Source: Amorphochlora amoebiformis | Taxonomy: Eukaryota > Cercozoa > Chlorarachniophyceae | Reading direction: 5' to 3' | DNA length: 64,000 nt | Assembly: GCA_054601695.1 (NCBI GenBank) | Contig: BAAHQB010000030.1 | Span: forward strand, 806,001 to 870,000 | Shown here: positions 1 to 30,159 of the stretch, piece by piece | Position numbering within the stretch: position 1 is the stretch's first letter | How the letters are laid out: every line of letters starts with the position of its first letter | Notes under the pieces: generated by a model | The model's input: only the letters and a program-made list of their open reading frames with translations | The model's database searches: none | Told to the model about the DNA's origin: nothing | Program-made: the position numbers and the translations under genes

Positions 1-234
1 ATATATACATGTATAAATATACACATACATATGTTATTTATGTATATGCTGTATAAATGTATGTACACATGTGTATGTGTTGCTGTATAAATGTATGTAT
101 GTATATATTTGCATATATATGTGTATATATAAATAATATAAATATGTATAATTTTATATATATATTTATATATATATATATATATATAAATATAAATATA
201 TATGTATATATATGCAAATGCTGCGATTCCCATC

Positions 235-278
<44 letters not shown>

Positions 279-524
279 GTATATACGCGTGTGTGTGCAT
301 ATATATATATAATATATATACATATATATACATATATACATTCATATATATGTACATAATATATATATGAAAGATTTATTTATATGTATGTGTATATGTA
401 TGTATCTGTATTTGCATATACATATGTAATACACACAAGTTATAAATATGAACGTAAATATATATATATATATACATATTGATATATATATATATTTATA
501 TATATACATATATATACGATATAG
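1..524. repeat. TA-type microsatellite, probable intron of gene A
   Basis: Nearly pure TA dinucleotide runs with TGTATG/CATACA interruptions, ending in a TATAG acceptor directly before the exon at 525. No coding signal. Similar DNA fills most introns of the window. Confidence 0.85.
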
Positions 525-15727
<15,203 letters not shown>

Positions 15728-16180
15728 CTCATGATTAAGCTTGGATTTATCGGATTATTAGATTTTGAAGTTCAACAGTATATACATTGTATACATATAT
15801 AAAATATATCATAGTAGTAAATAATACTAAATATGAAAGTTCAATTGTTACGGAATTTCAGGCAGTTGGATGTACTACCCAGATATACCAGGTATACTTG
15901 TAACATCGATGGTGTATACTAATAGCTGGATAGGCTTGTATCTAGTGTATCTAAGTACAATATAGATATACTAAAAAAAACAACTTATTATCTAGATATT
16001 ATAAGTACAACGACGGAGCACGTTACAATTATTACTAAGTTTACAAAACTTCATCTAGAACATACCGCGGCCAGTTTTTAAAATCAATTATTAAACTGAA
16101 TCCCCCAATCCCTACTGGTATTAGGGCTTGTCTCCGACATGTCGCGGTCGCTGGGGTCATGCTAATGGTTACTAGAGTGT
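15728..16180. other. Convergent intergenic spacer between genes A and B
   Basis: Tail-to-tail 3' flanks of 453 bp. The composition is AT-rich but mostly non-repetitive, with short TCTAGATAT-type motifs. I see no exon, RNA gene or clear AATAAA signal. Confidence 0.6.
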
Positions 16181-16657
16181 TTATGCAGCTTTCACTTTAG
16201 ACTCGTAATACTCCATCATAGCATCGTCGACGGCGTCGCAGATGATCCTGGCGGTGCGGACAACCTGCATATGCATACACATATACGCGAGATATATGAG
16301 AATATTCTGCATTTGTTGTTTATGGATTGCTCTCCCTGGACCAGATGATGAAAATTTTGGTTTATGTATGGATATATGCATTTTTTATGTGTACGTATAA
16401 CTGTAAATATATATATATATATTTATTATATAAATATGTAATATGTAAGTATGTGCCTTTAGTAATTATATTAATTTCATGTAAATAAATTTATGTCCAA
16501 ACATGAATATTATATATATATATATATATATATAACGTATATATATATAATGCATACACGTAAATATACATTAATAGATAAGCACATCTTTAAGTTAAAT
16601 TTGTAAGCACATATGTATGTATATACATATGTATATGTTTATGTTTATATGTATGTC

Positions 16658-16688
<31 letters not shown>

Positions 16689-16896
16689 ATATGGTATATA
16701 CATGCATATATACATACACATATACATAAATATACATATATACACATATACATATACATATACATATCATACAAAAAAAAATAAACATATATATATATAT
16801 ATATATATATAACATGGTTACATGCATACATACACATATACATATATATACATACATATATCTACATATATATATATATATGTGTATGTGTATGTG

Positions 16897-16931
<35 letters not shown>

Positions 16932-17317
16932 GTAAGTATATGTTGCACATGTGAAGAAATAAATACAAGTGTATAAACAAGTACGTTTCGTCTATACAGA
17001 GTAGTATATACCTCCGCCTTGGTAGTATGAATCCCAGTCGATAGTCTAAGCGTACCCTTAGCATATTCTTTCGGAACATTCATTGCTTTCAACACCTTTT
17101 AGATGCAGGTATGTGGTGAATAAACACATGTGTATGTTACATGTAGTATTATATGCATTTTACATGTAATATTTAGATACGTATGTATGTTTATATTATG
17201 TAGTATGTTCAAGATGTTTTTGTATATCACACGGATATTATATAAAAATATATATATATATATTATGTATATATATATATATATTAATGTATACAATATA
17301 TATTTATATACATGTAT

Positions 17318-17375
<58 letters not shown>

Positions 17376-18265
17376 GTCACAGATACATATCTTACATATG
17401 TGTAGACATATATAATATATATATATATATATATACATATATATACACATATACATACATACAAATATACACACAACAGTCTAAATATTTCATATAAGAA
17501 ACCTTCGATATCGTCACCTCATGGCTATGGCAGGCCGACCTTTACATTAAGGTTAGAATAAGGGATACGGTTAATGACATTCACAAATGCGACCAGGTTT
17601 AGAAATACTTTGTTAGGACTATCCCTTCTACCGCAGCTACACGCAATCCCAAACCAAGCCTTCCTACTATTCCTAGCCCCTTTAGTATAATATTAGCATT
17701 AGCGTTGGGGTCAGGGTTATAAACCCGGCAGAGCACGCTACACGGTCCTGAATGCGTTTGAGTAAATCGTGCGAGGCAATATCGCGAAAACTGATACTGA
17801 GGGTGTTTGGTAGCCTGTTTTTTACGTCCCCGTTAACGCGGACGACGGACTCTACGCCCGCGAAATGGGACAGGATGAGAATCTGGTTGAAGTTGGTTGA
17901 TTAGTGATGAAGATGTGTTAGAGGTGTATATATTTATATATTTATATATGTGTATATGTTTAAATGTATGTATATATCTTATGTACATATGTATATAATA
18001 GAAATAGACGAATATATAGACATGTGTACATATGTTTTTATACATGTATGCATATATGTGTGTATATATATTACATGCATCTGTGTATTATATGTTAATA
18101 TAGCTTATATACATCTAGAATATATTATATGTATTTATGTATTATATATAAGAGTATATATATATATATATGTGGATCATATCATACGTATTCAAACATG
18201 CCTGTACTAAAAACAAATATATACATATATATATATATATATGTATATATTATAACACACACACT

Positions 18266-18296
<31 letters not shown>

Positions 18297-18419
18297 TTTG
18301 TTTTCAACACATGTTGTGCACAAACAATACTATATAATACTAAATAGATATACATAAAAGTATATATAAATATATATATTACACATAAATCATCATATCC
18401 TATTTATTTATACATATGA

Positions 18420-18458
<39 letters not shown>

Positions 18459-19724
18459 TATACTATAAATACACACATGAATGCACATGTGTGTGCATTC
18501 ATTTTTTTATTTATCTATATATTTATTGCCTGTTTTTTAAAATTGAAACGTGAATTTTTTGCATATATTAATAAACATGAAATATATACACACAAAAACA
18601 CATATATATATATATATATATATCTTACTTCAAGGAGATCGCGACTTTTGGCCATGCGGTTGAAACGATCTGACATATTGAGACGGGCAAGTTCGCATGC
18701 CTAGTTTGTTGGGTAATTATAAGTAAATAACACATCAATATATTCACATATGTAGAAAAAATCATATCATATTTATCTATATAAAACATATAGGTTTGCA
18801 TGTGCAGATATATGTGTAGAGGAGAGAGATGGAAGGAGGGAGAAAGGAGGATTGTTGAAGAGAGAAGAGGGTACGAAAGATATACAAGAGGAGAAGAGAG
18901 AGACATAAGAGGACAAAGATTCGGAAAAACGAGAGAGGGAGAGGCAGAAAGTAGACATCTAACGTACCATAAAAAAAGACTTGTATGCATATAAAATATA
19001 CGATATATACAAATGTACATATAATATATATACGTATATCTGTATTAACATATATATTATATTACATATATACACATATGTATATTTATATGTATATTAT
19101 ACATTACATTCACATATCCATTACATCTACAGTTAGGAGGAACATACAAAACCCATCCAGAATACCTTCCCGAGCCCGCAAGCGAGCAAAACATTCTCTG
19201 TTCCCGCCCGTCGACCTGATTCGTGCCCAGCCCCACACATGAAGGGAACGATATCAAGCAAATCTTTTCGAATATACAGTGCTCCAATACCCTGACATCA
19301 AACACTTCTAAGTCGGCGTGTATACGTATATATTCACATGCATATGTATAATATATACATGTATATATATATATATATATATGTATATGTATTGTGTATG
19401 CACATACGGATATTTCTATACATAGCCTTGTACATATGTACATATACACATATATACATACTATAGATATGTAATATTTTATATACGCACAAATAAATAA
19501 TAAATATATCCATCCACACACACATATTACATATAATGTATAGTATATAATGCATATATATTCATACAAATCTATATATATATATATATAAATATATATT
19601 TATATATCTACATATGTTACACATGCATGTATGCACAGCAATATATATATATATATATGTATGTATGTGATATGTAGAAATAAATGTATATATATATTAT
19701 ATACATATATATATATGTAATATA

Positions 19725-19801
<77 letters not shown>

Positions 19802-21221
19802 TGCATGCATAGATATGTTTTATTTGTAATACATGGAATCATACATAAGAGAAGACGCAGAATCGACCGGGAAAAGAGAAGAGATGCGAGAGAGTTAAAT
19901 ATAGAGATTCAGGTAAGAGAGGAGAGTAGACGAATGGGGAGAGTTTTGGTGTCAGGACTACTTCATGGTTAGGGTTTGAGATAGCGTTAGGCTATATGTA
20001 TAGGACCGACACATACACTCAACAGCGATTCTTTTAGTTCGGGTTAGCGTTAGACCAGGTTATGTCAGGACTTAGCGTTAGCGCTACGGATACAGTATCT
20101 ACGATTGGAACGTCGTTGAAAAAAATCACCTTGGGAGCATACAGCTTATGCCCGGCTATGGTAAGCAGGTCGACCCCAAGCTCGTCAACATTTACTGTTA
20201 TCTTCCCAACGGCCTGGCTTGCGTCAGTGTGGAAGATGACGTTCGGGTTGGAGGATTTTGCGGCCTTGACGAGTTCTTGTACCGGCTGGATCGTGCCGAC
20301 CTCATTGTTCGCTAGCATTATGCTGAGGAATTGGATAACAACCGTCAGTGGTACCGAGGTTCCTTATAACCCCTGAGTGTAATTTCTACCTGATCACGAC
20401 GGTGTTGTCTTTAACTGCTTTCGCCAAGACCGAAGGGGAGACGCTACCCTCCTCGTTAACTGGGAGTAACGTTACGTCGAAACCGTGATGCTTCGTGAGA
20501 TATGCGCAGGTCTTTGTGACGGCAACGTGCTCGACCATGGAGATGACAATGTGTTTCTTCTTCTCTTTGATTGGTATGCCCTCTTTCATCTCCATCTTGG
20601 AATTCGACGGCGCTAGGGCCGCGCCGCGGATAGCATGCTGACCACATGTCAGTCACAGTCATTTCCTATGAGGTCTAATGTTATAGGGGATATCATACAT
20701 TGATGCTCTCCGTTCCTCCAGATGTGATGATTATTTCGTCAGCTGTGCACCCTGGGAGATAGTTTGGACCGTAAGGATTGCCGTCTAGGTATTTTCAAAG
20801 ATTTCGAAGCCGAACCTATCAGGGTTGCAATCTGCAACCGAGCTTTTGCCAAGGCTTCCGAAGCCTCCTTGCCATACACGTGTCCGCTGGAAGGGTTTCC
20901 CCAGCAGGAGCGCAGCAAGGGTTCCTGCCAGGATTGGAAAAGGTGATACATTCAGTATATCAATTTTTTGAGTGCAAGCAAAAAATTGGTTGCACGCAAG
21001 CGAAACCACTATACATTGCTTATCAATCGAATTGCCTACAACGCATTGTGAACTCGACTGTTGCATGAGATACTTCCGAGCTAATTGCGGAGACACAGAA
21101 TTACCATATGGCGCGCAACGGGTTCGTCTATCGGCGTTGTCGCGTTGTGATCCATGTATATTGGCCGCCCGCCCATGTCGTTCGGTTTTACATCATGGGG
21201 AGATCCGCAAGTAATCCCCAT
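16181..21221 (-). CDS. Gene B: NifS-class cysteine desulfurase / selenocysteine lyase-like protein (complete, 11 exons)
   Basis: A PLP-dependent class-V aminotransferase-fold enzyme. Family members take sulfur from cysteine (or selenium from selenocysteine), releasing alanine. Exons in coding order: 21221-21105, 20924-20816, 20742-20699, 20637-20390, 20322-20130, 19291-19166, 18700-18629, 17882-17725, 17636-17609, 17095-17012 and 16264-16181 (TAA). All join in phase and give about 420 residues, a normal length. Visible hallmarks in order: [10 protein letters not shown] near residue 21; [29 protein letters not shown] with the PLP-stacking His; [24 protein letters not shown] with the PLP-binding Lys; [26 protein letters not shown] followed by a Cys; [19 protein letters not shown]. 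The N-terminus, [10 protein letters not shown], shows no clear targeting peptide, so cytosol is likely. The active-site loop is two residues shorter than the usual SAGSAC form unless another acceptor (17663) is used. The choice between desulfurase and selenocysteine lyase is open. Confidence 0.93.
18805..18960 (-). repeat. Polypyrimidine tract on the sense strand of gene B
   Basis: The plus strand reads GAGAGA/GGAGG purines, so the gene B sense strand is CT-rich. It lies in the intron between exons 19291-19166 and 18700-18629. Confidence 0.75.
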
Positions 21222-21369
21222 TTCGAGTCGTCGAGACGAAAGAGGGGAGGAAGAGATCCGGACGGAACGTCGTGCTGTCCTGCTGGATTCCGTGTCCCAG
21301 GACCAGCCGAAAAGTAAATTTAAAGTCTGAGCTCCGAAGGTTTATGATTGGGTTCCGAAATTATCGTTA
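21222..21369. promoter_or_regulatory. Probable bidirectional promoter between genes B and C
   Basis: Only 148 bp separate the start codon of the cysteine desulfurase-like gene (reading left) from that of phosphatidylserine synthase (reading right). The stretch is of mixed composition without TA microsatellite, unlike nearly all other non-coding DNA here. It contains an inverted CCAAT motif (ATTGG near 21346-21352) and a purine-rich patch near 21240-21260. No convincing TATA box is seen. The promoter role is inferred from position. Confidence 0.6.
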
Positions 21370-22264
21370 ATGCAGGCCAGCAATCCCTCGCTTCAGCAGG
21401 GCTACAGGGATAGCAAACGGTCAGATGAGGCTTGGAGGCAAAGAAGAGATGAAATTGACGATGGAATCGTTGAGGACGTCAAGTAGAAGTCCCACTGTAT
21501 TCCGGCATTTGCACTAAAAAAGCATCCTCCCTACACCTGTCAATCTAATTGTCGCGCTTCTCACCTGTTTGTGTCATCCCAGTGTCCCCATCCTGTACAA
21601 GTCGCATAGATTACTCGCTCTTGTATGCCTGGCGAGCTTTCTCGCCATTGGATTCCGTCGCGATAACGGGGGAATGGTGGAAAATACGATGACAGCATGC
21701 CGAGCAGGAGCAGGTTTCATCTTGGTGCTTGGTATAAGTTTCTTGATCTTGTATTTCCTCAGTTTCTGACTGCACAACAGCATTCATCATCTCCCTTATT
21801 TTTTTTCCTCTTTTGTGGGCAAAAATTCTTCTCAATCACTGTATATGAATACAGAAGGCCTATATTCCTTTTCATCTCATATTTACACTCCCACGGATGC
21901 TATACACGTACACACTTATAGACCGAATACATAGCCCTGCATACTTAAACGACAATATGAGTGTTTGTAGGTAGTGAGCACGCATGTATGTATATGTGGA
22001 CACAGCTATTGTACATACTTGGATGGATATCTAGATCCTTTGGGCTGTAACCTTTTCATAACTTTCTCAGGAGCACTAGTATTTCCTCGTGGGCCATTTA
22101 TCCGTCCTCATCCTGTAATCTGGAGGTAAATGTATCATATTTTATATATTATATATAATACATATATAAAGAAATTATAATATATATATGTATACATATA
22201 TATATATATATATTATTTATATATCTATATATTATATATTTACATATATATACATATATATATG

Positions 22265-22308
<44 letters not shown>

Positions 22309-22954
22309 ATATATATATGTATATATATTTATATATTAATATACATATACATATATTATATTTATAGATAATATACAGACTGGTGTTTGCATTCCTTGTG
22401 ATTTATGAGCTGGTGTTAATCCTCCTTCTCTACCAAAACAAGAAGGTCAAATGTTTATAATATACACACATAAACATATACATATTTTTATAAATATATC
22501 TTTATATATATATTATATATCTTTATAATTGGAGTATGCGTACGCATCATAATATATATACATATATATATACCTATATATATAAAAATATATACCTGTA
22601 TGTATATGTATATGTATTTTTACATTCCCATACACACTAAAACATTCATGTAGATTATATATAGGTAAATTTTCTCAATATATACATATATATATATATG
22701 TATATATATATAATACACATATAACAACATAGGATGCGCGAAAGTTGCTTTGGTACGTGGACGATGCGCTAAATATACCCCTAGAGGAGAAGGAATACGC
22801 AACAAATTGCGAGGTATATATTCAAATATTGATATGTAATATATATATATATATATATGTTATATGTATATGTACGTATTTAATAATATTACCAATATTA
22901 ATATTTATAATGTATATATATATATACATTATATGTAAATATATATATATATGC

Positions 22955-22985
<31 letters not shown>

Positions 22986-23055
22986 GATATCAGTGTTACA
23001 TGTATATATATATGTATAAATATGTTTTCATTGTATATGTGTATGTATGCATTTG

Positions 23056-23094
<39 letters not shown>

Positions 23095-23485
23095 TATATA
23101 TATATATATAATATATATATATGTGTGTGTGTATTTGTGTGTGTGTGCATGAATATAATATATGTGTGTGTATATATATATATGTATGTATGTATATATA
23201 TTAGTAAACGCAATTCAAAACTCAATATGTATGTATGTATGCATACATACATATATATATATATATATGTATGTGTATATGTATGTGTGTGTGTGTGTAT
23301 ATATATGCATGCATGTACATATGTATATAGATGGTGGATACATATTTACTACACATCCTTATAAACGTATATAAGAATATTGTCATTAGAGCATACTACT
23401 CTCTCTCTCTCTCTATATATATATGTATATATATATGAATGCATATAGAATATACATACATATACATATATATATATATTATATC

Positions 23486-23530
<45 letters not shown>

Positions 23531-23612
23531 CAAATAAAAACATGCATGGATGCGTATTATATTTATATATATACTATGTGTATATGTATATATATATATA
23601 TATACAGATATA

Positions 23613-23646
<34 letters not shown>

Positions 23647-23952
23647 TAAACGGAAGGAGAGAGGGAGGGAGATAGGAAAATAGTACACTGTAAACATATA
23701 TATATATATGTATATATATTTATATATACATATATACATATATATTTATTTATATTTAGATACATTTTAATGATATGTAACACATGCCTTTCCATCTAAA
23801 TATGTATATGAAAATACACATATAAATATATATTAGAATACATCTTTTAAATAAATATATATTTATATATATATCACACATATGTATGTATGTACACATA
23901 TATGTACTATATCTATGCACATATATGCATAAATATGTTTTATATATGTTCT

Positions 23953-23988
<36 letters not shown>

Positions 23989-24074
23989 CATATATGCATA
24001 TAGTATGACACTATATATATTTATATATTTAAGGTTACTTTATATTTATATATATACACACATATAAGGTTACC

Positions 24075-24109
<35 letters not shown>

Positions 24110-24720
24110 TTATAAAGGTAACCTGGAGAAATATTGTCGGACAATTTGATATTTTTGTTCTGTGCCACGGCCTTGGGTAATATTTATACACATACTTATA
24201 TGTATATATATATATATATCTATATATATATACATATACACATATAATACATATATTATATATATATATATATATATAATGTACATATATATACATATAT
24301 ATACACATATATATATATATATGTATATCCATATTATATGAGAGGAAGAAAAAGATGGAGAAAGGAGGGTAGCAGTATTATACATTAAGGAAATATTATA
24401 TATGTATATATATATGTATTATCTATAAGTTCGATAGATATACATATCTTGCATATATATATATATATATATATATATAAGTATATATATATATCATTAT
24501 ATATATATATTTATATATAATATTTGTATATGCATATATATCTACATTTACATAAATTTACAAATGAGCACGTATACCTTGCATATGCAATACCTACATA
24601 CGTATTTAGATATATATACATTTATTTTATCGTATTCATAATATATACATATATATAATATATATATATATTACATGTATACATCTATCTGTACGTATAT
24701 ATATATATATATATATGTAT

Positions 24721-24752
<32 letters not shown>

Positions 24753-24817
24753 GTATACATATATATATATATACAACATATACATTTGATATACATACAA
24801 ACGCATATATTTACATT

Positions 24818-24851
<34 letters not shown>

Positions 24852-25410
24852 TATATTCTAGTTGGCTACTTAAAGCTCTCGTTCTCCGCGACCGTCTCAT
24901 ACTCTGGCACATGTATAGGAAATAACAACAATATATGTAAATATATATATACTTATATGTAATGTGTGTATATGCATACGTATGTGCAGGATAAATAATG
25001 ACAATATCTGCATATATATCTTCTAAATTATATTTACATCATTTTTGAGTAAAAGGGTATGTATGTGTATTGTAAGTAATGACAGTATGTGTGAATGTAT
25101 ATAACTATATGTGATGGGTTCGAATGTATACATATACGTTCGGTAAATAATGAAAATATGTGTATATGCATTTTAATTTTTCGTGATATAAGAATATGTA
25201 CATGTATCTTGACGACCATGTGTATAATACATACATATATATATTACATGTATTACATGCATATGTATATATATATATATACATATATTATATATATTAT
25301 ATATATATATATATGATATAATATATATATATATATACGTAATATTGGTGAATTAAATGAGAATTATTACCTTTAACCCTATCATGTATGACATGTGCGT
25401 ATACACGCAT

Positions 25411-25455
<45 letters not shown>

Positions 25456-25541
25456 TATATGTATATATTCATATATATACGTATATATGTAAAAGGTCAA
25501 ATTAAAAATATACATATATATATATATATTATATATATATA

Positions 25542-25580
<39 letters not shown>

Positions 25581-25758
25581 TGTATGTATAATATGATATG
25601 TGTGAATCTTCTCAGAATCCTACACAAGAGATCACTCGTACGTGATATGATATATGTGTATTACATAGGAGTTTCTTCTTATGTACACTATATATACATA
25701 CACATATATGCGTATGTTATACAATGTAGGTCGATTACGTTGGACTTTCTAGAAAGGA

Positions 25759-25810
<52 letters not shown>

Positions 25811-25933
25811 GTATGTTATGTAATATAGGTCGATTACATGGGAGTTTTTAGAGATGAGCCTATCATATATGCTTCCAAACTTCGCTGAGTGTTGGTAAAT
25901 GATATATATATATATATATATATATGAGTACGT

Positions 25934-25971
<38 letters not shown>

Positions 25972-26299
25972 CGTATATATATAAATACATATATATATGT
26001 ATATATATATCTATATGTATGTTATGTATGCATGTATAAAACTTGTAATGTATACACAATTCTATATATGATGCATATTTAACTATATATATATATAATA
26101 TATATAATATATATATATATATAATATATATATATATATTATATATAATATATGGAGCCACGATATGATGAGGTATAATTTTATTCAATACATATATGAA
26201 TAAGTATATATATATATATAAGTATAAATATATACATAATAGGTGGGATCACTGGGTAATGGATGTACTTCTTTGCAACGGTGTGGGGATTGAGGTGAA

Positions 26300-26365
<66 letters not shown>

Positions 26366-26468
26366 CATATAGGATATACATATATATATATATATATAGT
26401 ATATATATATACAGTATATCTATTTAGATATATTATATAATATAAATAGGTATATTTCAAATATGTCC

Positions 26469-26509
<41 letters not shown>

Positions 26510-27933
26510 CTTGGAATATGGATCTGCAAATACTTAGAGGTCAGCTTTACAACAGACAGGATATTAGGGTTAGGGTTAGCAATTAGGGATAGGGTTAGCG
26601 GTTAGGGTTATATTTGCTCAAATTTTAACGTTAGGGTTAGGATTAGGTAAATATAAGGCTTAAAACCAGGGAGTAAGGGTTGGGATTAGGTCTTTGTTAG
26701 GGTTAGGGATACTTAGGGTTAGTATTAGGGTTGGGGGTAGGATTAGGGCCAGCGTTAAGCTAGGGTTAGTGTTAGTGTTAAGGTTAGGGGCTAAGTTAAC
26801 ACGATTTTTACCTAACCCCAACCAACCTAACCCAAACCCTAATCCTAACCTAACCCTAACCCTAACCGAAACCTAACTCTTACCCTGCATAGCCTTAATT
26901 TTATATAGGTTAAGGAATATAAATGGCATAGCATATTTGAGTATAAGACGCTATGTGGGAAGGTTTGATTGTGTATTGTATGATATGTATATGTATGTAT
27001 AAATACATATGTGTATTATTTTAAATATACATGATATATACATATATATATATATAGGTATATATATATAAGAGTAGAATATAAATATACAAACACAAAG
27101 AGTAGCCGTGTATATATATATATACATAGACGGAGAAATATAGATACATATATATATATATAAATGTATCTGTACATATACATATATATATATATATAGG
27201 TGAACAGAACAATTCTCCAATTCACCCCTGAGTCTTGGATTCGAGTCGAATGGGATTACTTTCGAAACGTCCGACGGTTTCAACTCCCCCCCACCATAAC
27301 ATATATATACATTCATAATCACACATATCTATATATAAGATATGTGTATATAACCATATACATGTCTAGTACCTTCATGTATATATATTAAGAAATTAAC
27401 CTCTCACTCTCCCCCCCCTTTCTTTATATATATATATATATATATGTATATATTACATACATATATATATATATATATATTATATTATATGCTACATCAT
27501 ATACATGAATATATACATGTGTGTATGCGTATATATTTCTTTTATACATTTATAATACATATATAAAGATATCACCACATGTATGTACGTAAATGTGTAT
27601 TAATATATAAACATATATATATATATATGTATATATCCCCTAATCCTTGAAACCTAACCCCCAACCCAGGTATATGGAAATCCATATCATTATGATAGCG
27701 TTTCAGCTCATAGACCTCAACTCCTTCTTTCTAAAGAGACTCCTGTGGATTCCGACTAAGCACTCGGTGAATGCGGTGAGGCTTCTGCTGCTGTGCACAG
27801 TCGGGCTGGTTGTGATTCGGTCTGTTTGAGTTTTTCGGGTGTTTTTTATCAGGAGATCGAGAGAGAGAGAGATGGATGTATGTATCACAATATATGTGTC
27901 TTGATGTATATATTTTATAAATCTATGTGTATG

Positions 27934-27970
<37 letters not shown>

Positions 27971-28217
27971 CATATTAACACAAATATTTATTTAGATATG
28001 CTTATGTCACACACAGTAGTACACATACATATATATATATATATATATAAATATACACACATATGTGTACATACGTATACTCACATTAAGTCCATATACA
28101 TTGTAAAAATATGTTTGCAGGCAATATTACGTGCTGGTTACGCATCCGACCTATAAGCGCGTTGGGATGCACTCATGGCTTTTTTACATCGTTCTCGCTA
28201 CCGAGGTATATATATAT

Positions 28218-28263
<46 letters not shown>

Positions 28264-28860
28264 CATAGATATACACATTTATGAATTTGTCTGAATAAAT
28301 ATGTCTGTTTGCATACGTGTACGTATGTGTATACGTGTGTGTTTATGTCCTCTCTTTATATGTAGATACTACATATAGTCGTATATGTACATGTATGTAT
28401 ACTATAGGTCTAGATGGTATACATGTAGATGTACATGTGTATATACGTATGCACGGGTATGTTTTTTATGTAGACGTTTGTTTATTTACACGATTGTATA
28501 CGTATATAGGTAAAATACATACATTCCGCGTATAAAACCTAAGATATACACAAATGTTTATGTAATAGATATTTATGTATTTATACATGTAAGATCTAAT
28601 TTACACGAAAACATACATCATCTCCAGCTTCTACTCATCATAAAGCTATCTGAAGGCGAATTTCCTGACCATATGCCCGATAACGTGAGTGTAACCCAAT
28701 AACAATTCTCACGTCAATTAAGATTAATTGTTTAATTTTAACCTGTAATTGACAGGTGAGGTTATGGCTCTACATAGGCGGAACCATGTACGTCTTGCTG
28801 TCGGCTTTGGGCCTACTGTATGCCAGCTGCCAAAGTTATCAGCATGAAAAGGACGAATAG
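21370..28860 (+). CDS. PTDSS: Gene C: phosphatidylserine synthase, base-exchange type (complete, 16 exons)
   Basis: Eukaryotic PSS family, ER membrane. It makes phosphatidylserine by exchanging serine for the choline or ethanolamine head group. Exons: 21370-21482, 21583-21731, 22071-22125, 22379-22445, 22733-22813, 24118-24176, 24862-24912, 25829-25894, 26243-26294, 26510-26539, 26909-26940, 27208-27276, 27670-27819, 28121-28205, 28628-28684 and 28756-28860 (TAG). Every junction keeps phase and gives about 406 residues, close to plant and animal PSS (roughly 425-475). Hallmarks: an acidic N-terminus; [13 protein letters not shown] as first membrane segment; [35 protein letters not shown]; the signature [57 protein letters not shown]; a last membrane segment near [10 protein letters not shown]. 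The start is the first ATG in frame with exon 2. A few residues may be missing between exons 5 and 6, where the intron is 1.3 kb of TA repeat. Confidence 0.94.
22450..24115. repeat. TA microsatellite introns of gene C
   Basis: Apart from exon 22733-22813 this is TA, TG and CA dinucleotide repeat. Two AAGGTTAC pieces (24029, 24066) faintly resemble the next acceptor. No other exon is visible. Confidence 0.7.
25645..25762 (+). repeat. Two degenerate copies of the phosphatidylserine synthase exon 8 acceptor region
   Basis: The sequence around the acceptor of exon 25829-25894 (TAGGTCGATTACATGGGAGT) recurs at 25711-25762 (TAGGTCGATTACGTTGGACT, with about 15 bases of matching upstream flank) and more faintly at 25651-25680 (TATTACATAGGAGTTTCTTC). 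The nearer copy still reads SITLDFLE against SITWEFLE in the true exon. Confidence 0.75.
26555..26885 (+). repeat. Telomere-like array with an orientation switch, gene C intron
   Basis: Degenerate TTAGGG units (26560-26790) give way to CCCTAA units (26810-26885), a head-to-head inversion. It fills most of the intron between exons 26510-26539 and 26909-26940 of phosphatidylserine synthase and ends about 25 bases before the acceptor. Confidence 0.85.
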
Positions 28861-29375
28861 CACTCGACTCTATTTGTGAAATATTCTGGAAACTTCATAA
28901 TTGCATGGCTAGATGGGGTACGGCATACCACTCGTCCATGATCATGATATACATATATATATATATATGTATATATGTATATCTAGTTCTAGATATACAT
29001 ACACCGGATCTATTAGATCTTGTATACATATACGAGGATGTAATTATAATGATAGTCATAGGAGCGCGATATTCACTAATTTCAGTCAGATACTAGAGAT
29101 ATACTCTGAATAGTATCTAGAGTATATACGCATGCTAGCCTAAATACTAAAAATAACTAGTGTACACACGCAAGAAGACTCTTTGCCGAGTAATACGATA
29201 CTACATACATCTCTAGAGCTTCATATATCTAGTATATACCTGTAAGAATAAAGCACCTCCGATACTCTTTCTGGTATAGCTTTTACAGTTTTACTAGTTT
29301 AGTGTCACCAGTAGCAGATCAGATTAATAACAGATTTTAAAATTGATTTTCAAAAGGTTGATTCAGAAATTAATT
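28861..29375. other. Convergent intergenic spacer between genes C and D
   Basis: Tail-to-tail 3' flanks of 515 bp. It holds one short TA run (near 28950-28985) and several CTAGATATAC/CTAGAGATAT-like pieces. Frames here are short and carry no recognisable motif. I see no gene in it. Confidence 0.6.
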
Positions 29376-30120
29376 TTAGAGAGGCGGGCCATTGGCAAGA
29401 TGAGTCGGGTATCGAAACGAGACGCATACCATGCGCTCTTTGGGAGATATTAATCGAACCTGAATATGTATTATGCATACATATGTTTGTACATACTTAT
29501 ATAGGGTATGTATATATGCATACATAAAACTATATTACCTAAATGTCGAACACACACATATATATATTATATATATAAGTATAATATGTACTTATATATT
29601 TGTATATATACATGTATATGTATATATAGGTGATAGAGAGATAGATGGATACATAGAGTGTGTGTGTATGTTTTGCAGCTATTATATTATACACATGTAA
29701 ATTATTCTTCATACTCATATATGCGTATGTAATACTTCGAACACATTTTATTTTTTTTCTAATATATATATATATATAATATATATATCATATGTAAAAA
29801 TAATCTTTAATATTACATATAAGTTGATGTATGTATATCTGTGTTTAATAAACACAAAGAGATGTTTTTATCTATGTATTTATGTATATATATATATATA
29901 TTATATATGTACATATATATCATCACATACGCATACATATATATATATATATACATATATGTATATGTATACATGTATATATATATATATATATATACAT
30001 ATGAAAAAAAGGTATACATCTATGTTACACATGTACATAAATGCGCATACGCATACTTATATACATACGAACATGCTAATACACACACATATATATGTAT
30101 ATATAATATATAACTATAAT

Positions 30121-30159
<39 letters not shown>

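Noticed and set aside
20062-20376. 104-codon plus-strand frame
   Set aside because: It is the antisense shadow of gene B exons, which carry clear enzyme motifs on the minus strand.
24029-24125. AAGGTTAC copies as echoes of the acceptor of exon 24118-24176
   Set aside because: The match is only about 8-10 bases, too short to separate from chance in this composition.
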